Assembly (NCBI GenBank): GCA_031424095.1
Contig: JANPGU010000096.1
Span: 1 to 5,219, forward strand
DNA: 5,219 nucleotides
Source of the DNA: ZC4RG30 sp031424095
Lineage (GTDB): Bacteria; Pseudomonadota; Gammaproteobacteria; Steroidobacterales; Steroidobacteraceae
Reading direction: 5' to 3'
Positions 1 to 5,219 of this stretch are shown here, piece after piece. Made by a program: the position numbers and the translations under genes. Under the pieces are notes generated by a model. It searched no databases, was not told where the DNA came from, and saw only the letters and a program-made list of their open reading frames with translations. The first letter of the stretch is position 1, and each line of letters starts with the position of its first letter.

Positions 1-517
1 GCGACTTCTTCGTTGCACCCGGATGCACGCTTTCCAGTGGCATCAGGAAAGTAAAGATGGTTACGTCGCTCACACCCTCGAGTGTTTTCTCGAGCTGCTG
101 GCAGTAAGGACACAGCGGGTCGGCGAATACCGCCATCTGCCGGCTGCCGTTGCCCTTGACCGTCTTCATCGCCAGCTGCAGGGGCAGCGTGTTGAACTCG
201 ATGCCGTTGATCTCGCCCAGCCGTTCTTCGGTGATATTGGATCGCGTACGCGATTCGATCATCGGGCCCATCAGCACGAATTCACCCGATATGTCGCTGT
301 AGACGATCAGGTTGGCGGAAATAACTTCGTAGATTCCCGCTATTGCGGAAGGTGCAATGGACTGGATCTTCGCATCCGGAAAGCGGGTTTCCAGCAGCGT
401 TTGCAGTGCCGCCATGCGCTGCGCGTCGCCGGCATCTGCGGCCGCGGCAATGCGAACCAGTGTTAGCGCGCCGACTGCTGCCGCCATCAGTATTCCGGTC
501 CGGATCCTCTCTCTCAC
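1..517 (-). CDS. dsbC: DsbC-family periplasmic thiol:disulfide interchange protein (C-terminus cut by window edge)
   Basis: Proteins of this family are V-shaped periplasmic dimers that reshuffle wrong disulfides and are kept reduced by DsbD. The window holds 172 residues. Residues 1-28 form a signal peptide: basic start (MRERIR), hydrophobic core (ILMAAAVGALTLV), Ala-rich end. Residues about 33-100 match the DsbC N-terminal dimerisation domain, with conserved-looking stretches GIYEV, YSD and GEFVLMG. The thioredoxin-fold domain then begins, with the redox motif Cys136-Pro-Tyr-Cys139 in the context FADPLCPYCQQLE. The visible part ends shortly after MPLESVHPGA; about 80 residues, including the cis-proline loop, should lie beyond the left edge. 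E. coli DsbC is 236 residues with CGYC; CPYC is a familiar variant in other proteobacteria. The GTG start at 517 was chosen because it has a good AGGAG 9 nt upstream and supplies a proper signal peptide; the downstream ATG (Met11) would cut that peptide. The gene is divergent from the 756 gene. DsbG is an alternative name but less likely. Confidence 0.9.
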   Translation of the reverse strand, partial: MRERIRTGILMAAAVGALTLVRIAAAADAGDAQRMAALQTLLETRFPDAKIQSIAPSAIAGIYEVISANLIVYSDISGEFVLMGPMIESRTRSNITEERLGEINGIEFNTLPLQLAMKTVKGNGSRQMAVFADPLCPYCQQLEKTLEGVSDVTIFTFLMPLESVHPGATKKS

Positions 518-755
518 GGCAGCTCGCTCCTGAATAGAACGGCCGGAAGATAGCCCGGTGTCGTGAAGATTGGATGAAGCCGGCGCCGGATTCACATATT
601 GCCGGCGCAGTGTGACTGCACCGCGCGTCAACTAAACGTAACCCAACCGTCAAACGCGGTCTCTAGATTGCGATCCGCAGCACAGAAATTGTGGAACGGC
701 GTCCCTTGGGGCGCCCAGCAGCATCGGCCGATCAACGCAACAGGGATACACATCT
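518..755. promoter_or_regulatory. Divergent intergenic region with small dyads and 22-bp-spaced direct repeats
   Basis: This 238-bp stretch separates two divergently read genes and must hold promoters for both, but I see no convincing sigma70 -35/-10 pair or sigma54 -24/-12 element. Structure visible: GCGCCGG (583-589) is an inverted repeat of CCGGCGC (602-608) around a 12-nt spacer; TCACA (592-596) faces TGTGA (611-615); GCCGGCGC occurs at 579-586 and 601-608, exactly 22 bp apart; CGTCAA occurs at 626-631 and 648-653, again 22 bp apart; ACCGCG (620-625) faces CGCGGT (655-660). Spacings of two helical turns would suit a regulator binding one DNA face, but the elements are short and this GC content yields such matches by chance. 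An AGGGA (742-746) 9 nt before the ATG at 756 is the likely ribosome binding site. No ORF here looks real. Confidence 0.3.
527..531 (-). promoter_or_regulatory. Ribosome binding site of the dsbC-type gene
   Basis: On the minus strand AGGAG lies 9 nt before a GTG codon (515-517). It decides the start: the GTG reading adds the charged n-region of the signal peptide, which the next in-frame ATG would lack. Confidence 0.6.
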
Positions 756-1613
756 ATGAATTTCTCCTTCAAGAAAGTGGCTTTCGCGGTAGCACTGGCG
801 CTGGGCGCCCAGGCCGCGCTGGCTTTCGACGGGCCGTCCACCGGCGGCTCGGGTCAGAACGGCAACCTCGTCCTCACCGTTTTCGATGAGGTGAAGGGCA
901 ACTCACTGGTCCAGGTTCTGCAGAACCCGGCCGTCGGCGACGGCACGATCAACTACACGGAGTTCACCCCAGCCGCGGTAACCCCGAATACCGGCCTTAA
1001 CCTGACTTTCAATGTCGACCTGTCGTTCTTCACGAGCAATGGCAGCAGCCTCAGCAACCTGAAATACACCATCTTCGCGGGTGATGCGCAGGGTGTCGTC
1101 AATGCTTCCGGTGGCCAGCAGGGCGTGTTCTTCACTGCCGCGCAGGGCGTGCCGTTCACCGGCGCCAGCCAGATAACCACCAACCTGATCTCGACGATGA
1201 ACACCCAGTACCAAAACATAGCCAGCACCTTTGGTGCGGCTGCTCTAAGTGGCACTGGGACCAATTTCGGGGCCGGCTATTTCGGTGCCATTACGGGCGG
1301 CGGCGCCTGGGGCGAAACCTTCGGCAACGCGCTGCCTGTTTCCGGTGCCGCGGCGCTGAACACCAGCCTCGGCTTCTACTACTCCACCAAGGTGAGCGCC
1401 ACTTCGAGCACGCCGGCGCCAACCATCGCGTTCGCCAATGCCAACGGTCTGGCTTCCTGGAACCTCTCCAGCGCCGGTCTGCTGACGTATGCGATCGCGG
1501 GCGCCACTTCGGAAGTGCCATTGCCGGCCGCCGTCTGGCTGCTGCTTTCGGGCATCGGTGGACTGGGCGTTGTCGGTCGCCGTCGGACCGTTGCCGCCGC
1601 GGTCGCCGCCTGA
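756..1613 (+). CDS. Exported VPLPA-CTERM (PEP-CTERM family) sorting-domain protein
   Basis: A 285-residue secreted protein of unknown specific function. Residues 1-23 are a Sec signal peptide (MNFSFKK, hydrophobic core, cleavage after ALA, giving mature FDGPSTGG). The body (24-250) is rich in Gly, Ala, Ser, Thr and Asn, has no cysteine, and I recognise no catalytic motif; alternating hydrophobic stretches such as NLVLTVFD and LNLTFNVDLSFF suggest beta structure. The C-terminus carries a tripartite sorting signal: VPLPA at 254-258, a hydrophobic segment at about 259-274 and Arg275-Arg277. In known PEP-CTERM/exosortase systems this tail is recognised and cleaved at the inner membrane by an exosortase, and the proteins go to the surface or the exopolysaccharide matrix. 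No exosortase gene is in the window. Eight residues (TVAAAVAA) follow the arginines. The ATG has an AGGGA 9 nt upstream. The next gene starts 34 nt after the TGA, so co-transcription is likely. The family assignment of the tail is firm; the role is not known. Confidence 0.85.
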   Translation: MNFSFKKVAFAVALALGAQAALAFDGPSTGGSGQNGNLVLTVFDEVKGNSLVQVLQNPAVGDGTINYTEFTPAAVTPNTGLNLTFNVDLSFFTSNGSSLSNLKYTIFAGDAQGVVNASGGQQGVFFTAAQGVPFTGASQITTNLISTMNTQYQNIASTFGAAALSGTGTNFGAGYFGAITGGGAWGETFGNALPVSGAAALNTSLGFYYSTKVSATSSTPAPTIAFANANGLASWNLSSAGLLTYAIAGATSEVPLPAAVWLLLSGIGGLGVVGRRRTVAAAVAA

Positions 1614-1637
1614 TCCTCACACACAATCAAGTCATCC

Positions 1638-1641
1638 GGAG
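1638..1641 (+). promoter_or_regulatory. Ribosome binding site of the PstS-like gene
   Basis: GGAG lies 6 nt before the ATG at 1648. It fixes the start there: the reading frame is open further upstream (to 1489), but that extension overlaps the 3' end of the preceding gene in another frame, and only the 1648 start gives a clean signal peptide. Confidence 0.75.
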
Positions 1642-1647
1642 TCTGAA

Positions 1648-3144
1648 ATGAAGTTCAACAAGTCCACGATTGCCCTGGCAGTCTGCGCCGCGATCGGCAG
1701 CAGCGGCGCCATGGCCGCGCAGAATTACGCCGCCGCCGCCAAGATCTACATCGGTGGTGCAACGGCCACTGACAACACGCTGGAAGAAGGCCTGATCTCC
1801 AACGTCGGCGGCCTGTGCGACACCGCGCAGCCCATCGACATCTACCGTTCGGGCACCAATCAGAGGGTGGTGATCTGCACCACGCGCGCCACGGTCACCG
1901 GTGCCGGCAGTCAGCTGGTCGCCGTGCACAAGGAAAGCAACGGCGGTTCGTCCAACGGCATCGTTCCGTTGACTCAGGGCAATGCCCACAGCCTCGTCTG
2001 GCTCAACGTCGGTGCGCTGCCCAATGACTGCACCGTAACCACCGTGGCTGCAACCGCGAACCTGGCCGGCTACACCAATCATGCCGGCTGCGCCAACGTC
2101 ACTATCGGTGCACCGGCGGCGATTCCCACCGGCGGCATTTCGGACACCGAGCCGGCACTGTCGTTCCCGGCCGTACTGAATGCCACGACCTTCATGACGG
2201 TGACCCCGGTGCTGGACATCGTGTTCGGCGTGCCGGTCACCAAGAACGTGTACAAGGCACTGCAGATCGCGCAGTTCGGCGATGTCTCCGCCTGCGACAC
2301 GAATCCTGCAGCGAATGCCTACACCATCTCCGACACCGACTCGGCCTGCGTGCCTTCGCTGACCAGCTCCCAGGTGCGTGCGCTGTACTCGCAGTCCTAC
2401 ACCGACTGGAACAACATCGTCCGTCGGTCCGACGGCACTGCGCTGAGCGCAATTCCTGGTGTGGTGGGCCCGGCCGGCGGTGATACATCGGTCCGCATCT
2501 GCCGTCGTGTTGCCAGCTCAGGCACGCAGGCGGGCGCTGAGTCGTACTGGCTGAACCAGCGCTGCGTGGCGACGACGCAGCAGTTCGCAACGCCGGACGA
2601 CAACAGCTCGGTTACGGACACCACGTATGTGGCATCCGACTTCGCCAACTCGCTGGTCAATGCGGCACCGTCTTCGGGCAACGCCCGGTCCTGCATGCAG
2701 GCCGCGCAGGGCCTGAATCTGTGGGGCATCGGCGTGTTGTCTACTGAAGTGACCGCCAGCAACCTTTCGAATGCCGGCGATTCGTTCCGCTTCGTGGCTA
2801 TAGATGGTGTGGCGCCGACGCTGGCCAATGTGGCCAACGGCCGGTACACGTACTTCACCTCGAACGTGATCACCAAGGCGAACTCGGCCTCGGGCATCCC
2901 GGGTGCGGTGATGTCGTATCTGCCGACCATCCTCGGCAACACGGCGGTCATCGCCAACCTCAACGCAACCTTCGCCAATCGTCCATGGGGCAACGCCGGC
3001 ATCCTGGCCAAGCAGGGTTCTGTGACCAGCAACACGGCGCCGTACAGCGACGCCGAACTGGCGAGCAGCCCGGTGAACACGTTGACCAAGGGCGGCAACA
3101 ACTGCCTGCAGCCCTGGCCGGTCAACGCGACCCCGGCGCTGTAA
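1648..3144 (+). CDS. Exported PstS-like substrate-binding protein with cysteine-rich insertions
   Basis: This 498-residue protein starts with a Sec signal peptide (MKFNKSTIALAVCAAIGSSGAMA, cleavage near residue 23). The mature part has a type 2 periplasmic-binding-protein signature like phosphate-binding PstS: IGGAT (35-39) in place of the PstS GAGATF strand, ISDTEP (164-169) like the PstS SDAP motif, LTSSQVRALYSQSYTDWNNI (238-257) like the PstS helix ending in G(K)ITNWND, Arg287 with Ser291-Gly-Thr293 like the anion-binding R...SGT, and FVAIDGVAPTLANVANGRY (382-400) like the late PstS block ending in GxY. It is much longer than PstS (about 320-350 residues); the extra length lies mainly between residues 40 and 164 and between 166 and 287. 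Mature cysteines are at 57, 77, 128, 148, 216, 234, 285, 306, 349 and 486: ten, mostly in neighbouring pairs, so disulfides are likely. No lipobox, membrane anchor or PEP-CTERM tail is seen, and no pstCAB genes are nearby. It probably shares an operon with the upstream VPLPA-CTERM gene and ends before a strong terminator. The ligand is unknown; phosphate or another oxyanion is an inference. Confidence 0.75.
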   Translation: MKFNKSTIALAVCAAIGSSGAMAAQNYAAAAKIYIGGATATDNTLEEGLISNVGGLCDTAQPIDIYRSGTNQRVVICTTRATVTGAGSQLVAVHKESNGGSSNGIVPLTQGNAHSLVWLNVGALPNDCTVTTVAATANLAGYTNHAGCANVTIGAPAAIPTGGISDTEPALSFPAVLNATTFMTVTPVLDIVFGVPVTKNVYKALQIAQFGDVSACDTNPAANAYTISDTDSACVPSLTSSQVRALYSQSYTDWNNIVRRSDGTALSAIPGVVGPAGGDTSVRICRRVASSGTQAGAESYWLNQRCVATTQQFATPDDNSSVTDTTYVASDFANSLVNAAPSSGNARSCMQAAQGLNLWGIGVLSTEVTASNLSNAGDSFRFVAIDGVAPTLANVANGRYTYFTSNVITKANSASGIPGAVMSYLPTILGNTAVIANLNATFANRPWGNAGILAKQGSVTSNTAPYSDAELASSPVNTLTKGGNNCLQPWPVNATPAL

Positions 3145-3215
3145 GGCATCGCTCCTTCTGGCCCGATGCGAGCGACGCGCGCACCGGGCTGAAAGGGAGT
3201 GTGAGCAGAGAAATG

Positions 3216-3243
3216 AAAAGCCCCGGCGAAAGCCGGGGCTTTT
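3216..3243. terminator. Bidirectional intrinsic terminator between convergent genes
   Basis: A perfect 12-bp stem, AAAAGCCCCGGC (3216-3227) and GCCGGGGCTTTT (3232-3243), closes on a GAAA tetraloop (3228-3231). Eight G/C pairs are followed by a T run on the plus strand, and the A run gives a matching T run on the minus strand. It lies 71 nt after the stop of the PstS-like gene and 10 nt after the stop of the convergent glycosyltransferase gene, so it can end both transcripts. Confidence 0.93.
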
Positions 3244-3253
3244 CTCGTTGGAC

Positions 3254-5219
3254 CTACGGCACGTCGATGTCGCCCGGTGCTTCGCCGCGGTGGTGTCGCG
3301 ACAGCATCAATTGAAATGCGGTTTCGAGGTGCCGCGTGAATCGTCTGGTGTTGAACAACGGCAGACTGTGGCGATTCAAGTCGAGACGCCGGCGCAATTG
3401 CTGCAGATCAGCCGGTGTCAATGCAAGATGGACCGCAAGCTCCTCGTAACGTGCGAGATCCGCCGCTACCAGTTCCGGTAGCTCGAGCGCGCGCAGCAGA
3501 CTCTCCGCCACGCGCCCCGCGAAGGTGCTGCCGCGACAGGTCAGCACGGGCAGGCCCGCGAAAAGGGCATCACTCGCAGTGCTGTGGGCATTGTAAGGAC
3601 GGGTATCCAGGAAGAGGTCTGCGAGCTGGTGCCGGGCTACATGCTGCGCATGCGCGTCGACGCGTCGCGCGAATACCAGTCGCTCAGGCGTCACGCCGCG
3701 ATCTGCCGCCTCGCGCAACAGGTTGGCAGTCGCGACGCTACCGGGATTGCGCAGCCATAGCACGCTGCCCGGCACACGCTGCAGCAGGCGCATCCAGACT
3801 TCGAACATTTCGGGTGTGATCTTGTAGCAGGGGTTGAATGCACAGAACACGAAGGCGTCCTGCGGCAGGCCTTCGGTGCTGCGCTGTGGCGCGGGCAGGA
3901 GCGGCTGCCGGTCGTCGCGTGGCAGAAAGCACCCCGGCAGGCGGACAATGTGTTCGGCATAGCCTGCCTCGCCGGGCGGAATGACCACGGCATCGGCCAG
4001 CAGGTAATCAAAACATGCGGCGCCAGTAGTTCCGGCATAGCCCAGGAAGGTGGCCTGCACCGCCGCCGCCCGGTAGGCGAAGATTCCCGGACGTGCGCCC
4101 AGCGTGTGGCCGTTGAGATCGATCGCGATATCGATTTCAAGCCGGGCCAGCAATTGCGCGACCTGCGCATCATCGAGTTCCGCCACCTCGTGGAACGCAG
4201 TAAGCGTGCCGCGCAGTTGCTGCTGCATGACGCTGTCTGGATCATGCGCGCCCAGCGAGATGCCGTGTACGTCGAACCGGGTCTGGTCATGACAGGCCAG
4301 GAAACCGGCGGCAAGATGAGTGACGGGGTGCTCGCCGAAGTCGGACGAGACGTAGGCGATCCGGATGCGCGCATGCCCGGATCGGGCGCGCACGCCGGGC
4401 GAAGCAGCTTTCGGAAACTTGTGATCCATATAGGTCGACGCGCAGCGCAGTTGGGCCAGCGGTGAATACGAAACGGACAGCAGGGTGCCGGGATGGGCCG
4501 CGCGACGGCCCGCCAGCACGGCTTGCTCGATCTGCGCCGTATGTGCTGCGAATGGGCGCCATTCGCAGCAATGCAGCTCGGCGTGCAGCCGGCTGCCCAG
4601 CGCGTAGGGATATTCCGGTGCGAGCTGCAGCAACCGTTCGTACAGCGGCAGCGTTTCGGCATGGCGCTTCAACTGGTAGAGCGCGCCACACAGGTTGCTA
4701 AGCGCTTCGGGATAAGCCGGGCGCAGGAGCAGGGCCTGCTCGAAGCAGGCGATGGACTCGCGCGAATGCCGCAGCATGCGCAGTGCATTGCCGCGGTTGT
4801 TGTGCGCTTCGGCAAACTGCGGGTCGAGCGCCAGCGCGCGGTCGGCACTTGCCAGAGCATCAAGTGGGCGTTTGAGATCCAGCAGGCCGCTGCAGCGGTT
4901 GTTGTGGGCCGCGGCAAACGCCGGTTGCACGGCGAGCGCAGCATCGTAGTCAGCCAGCGCCTCGCGAGGTCGGCCCAGCTCGCACAGCAGGTTTCCCCGG
5001 AACAGCCGCGCATCCGCAAAGGCAGGCGCGAGCTGCAGCGCCGTACCCAGGCTGGCCATGGCGGCTTCCCGCTGCCCGGAAGCCGCCAGGGCGCGCGCCA
5101 GGTTGGCGTGGGCCATCGGCTGCCGCGGATTGTGCCGCAACGATTGACCGAGCAACTCGATGCCCGCCGCGCTGCGATCCTGCTGCAGGGCGATCAGGCC
5201 GAGCATGTGCAATGCGTCG
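3254..5219 (-). CDS. TPR-containing GT41 glycosyltransferase, O-GlcNAc transferase / SPINDLY-like (N-terminus cut by window edge)
   Basis: The enzyme class moves a sugar, usually GlcNAc from UDP-GlcNAc, onto Ser/Thr of proteins; bacterial substrates are mostly unknown. Residues are numbered from the TTG codon at 5212, but the frame stays open to 5219 and the first repeat is incomplete, so the true start is outside the window. Residues 1-199 are about six tetratricopeptide repeats with a strict 34-residue period, each ending near a Pro (29, 63, 97, 131, 165, 199), followed by a degenerate unit containing HCCEW. The GT-B catalytic region runs from about 283 to 640: IAYVSSDFGEHPVTH with His295 (equivalent of the His in human OGT HPTSH), DLNGHTLGAR (365-374), GYAGTTG (391-397), FDYLLAD (401-407), AFNPCYKITPE with Lys464 (equivalent of the UDP-binding Lys842 of human OGT), LADLFLDTRPYNAHSTASD (530-548) and SPLF-like SLPLFNTRRF (616-625). 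No membrane segment or signal peptide is visible, so it should be cytoplasmic. Two prolines common in the family are alanines here (RAAAVQ and GYAGT). It ends with TAG, 10 nt from the shared terminator. Confidence 0.92.
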   Translation of the reverse strand, partial: DALHMLGLIALQQDRSAAGIELLGQSLRHNPRQPMAHANLARALAASGQREAAMASLGTALQLAPAFADARLFRGNLLCELGRPREALADYDAALAVQPAFAAAHNNRCSGLLDLKRPLDALASADRALALDPQFAEAHNNRGNALRMLRHSRESIACFEQALLLRPAYPEALSNLCGALYQLKRHAETLPLYERLLQLAPEYPYALGSRLHAELHCCEWRPFAAHTAQIEQAVLAGRRAAHPGTLLSVSYSPLAQLRCASTYMDHKFPKAASPGVRARSGHARIRIAYVSSDFGEHPVTHLAAGFLACHDQTRFDVHGISLGAHDPDSVMQQQLRGTLTAFHEVAELDDAQVAQLLARLEIDIAIDLNGHTLGARPGIFAYRAAAVQATFLGYAGTTGAACFDYLLADAVVIPPGEAGYAEHIVRLPGCFLPRDDRQPLLPAPQRSTEGLPQDAFVFCAFNPCYKITPEMFEVWMRLLQRVPGSVLWLRNPGSVATANLLREAADRGVTPERLVFARRVDAHAQHVARHQLADLFLDTRPYNAHSTASDALFAGLPVLTCRGSTFAGRVAESLLRALELPELVAADLARYEELAVHLALTPADLQQLRRRLDLNRHSLPLFNTRRFTRHLETAFQLMLSRHHRGEAPGDIDVP

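Noticed and set aside
23..466. 147-codon plus-strand frame over the DsbC-type gene
   Set aside because: The opposite strand encodes the CPYC motif, dimerisation domain and signal peptide; this frame is its antisense shadow.
592..615. CRP-like site from TCACA and TGTGA
   Set aside because: The half-sites are in the reverse order and 14 nt apart, unlike the CRP arrangement TGTGA-N6-TCACA.
690..712. Possible sigma54 promoter (TGGAAC ... TTGG) upstream of the VPLPA-CTERM gene
   Set aside because: The spacing between the GG and the GC elements does not fit the -24/-12 consensus.
1489..1647. Upstream extension of the PstS-like reading frame
   Set aside because: It overlaps the coding end of the VPLPA-CTERM gene in another frame, has no signal-like sequence, and the 1648 ATG has a good ribosome binding site and signal peptide.
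2397..3149. Long 250-codon open frame on the minus strand opposite the PstS-like gene
   Set aside because: It is antisense to a well-supported gene, has no domain or signal I recognise and no clear ribosome binding site; open antisense frames are expected at this GC content.
3146..3169. Small hairpin GCATCG / CGATGC just after the PstS-like stop
   Set aside because: Only 6 bp with a 12-nt loop and no T run; the strong terminator downstream explains transcript ending.
3181..3280. Inverted 9-mers GCACCGGGC (3181-3189) and GCCCGGTGC (3272-3280) flanking the terminator
   Set aside because: Far apart, one copy lies inside the GT41 coding end, and no mobile-element features accompany them; probably chance.
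3691..4662. 323-codon minus-strand frame inside the GT41 gene, plus plus-strand frames such as 3950-4465
   Set aside because: They overlap the GT41 frame, whose motifs are unmistakable, and their translations are Arg/Ser/Cys-rich low-quality sequences typical of shadow frames.
5210..5212. TTG as start codon of the GT41 protein
   Set aside because: The frame continues to the window edge (Asp-Ala precede it) and the first TPR is incomplete, so this is most likely an internal leucine codon.

Overview
This GC-rich window, with C/G-ending codons in all reading frames used, looks like chromosome from a Gram-negative proteobacterium. The evidence is a periplasmic DsbC-type disulfide isomerase, Sec signal peptides, and a protein ending in a VPLPA-type PEP-CTERM sorting tail (the exosortase system of Gram-negative bacteria). 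A gamma- or betaproteobacterium is most likely, but no gene here fixes the genus. There is no mobile element, CRISPR array, tRNA or rRNA.

Layout. (1) 1-517, minus strand: N-terminal part of a DsbC-family protein, cut by the left edge. (2) 518-755: divergent intergenic region with small GC-rich dyads and direct repeats that could be regulatory. (3) 756-1613, plus: a 285-residue exported, cysteine-free protein with a C-terminal VPLPA / hydrophobic / RRR sorting signal. (4) 1648-3144, plus: starts 34 nt after the stop of (3), probably in the same operon; a 498-residue exported protein with a PstS-like (type 2 periplasmic binding protein) core, enlarged by cysteine-bearing insertions. (5) 3216-3243: a strong, symmetric, probably bidirectional terminator between convergent genes. 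(6) 3254-5219, minus: most of a TPR-GT41 glycosyltransferase (bacterial O-GlcNAc-transferase / SPINDLY type), with its N-terminus beyond the right edge.

How they may fit together. The two plus-strand genes form an export/cell-surface unit. The PstS-like protein has ten cysteines after its signal peptide, so the divergent DsbC-type isomerase is a plausible folding helper, although DsbC is a general housekeeping enzyme and adjacency may be chance. The GT41 enzyme has no visible export signal and is expected to be cytoplasmic; a link to the exported pair is speculative. The most unusual item is the enlarged, cysteine-rich PstS-like protein paired with a VPLPA-CTERM protein and lacking any ABC-transporter genes in view. 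I do not see proof of a new system.
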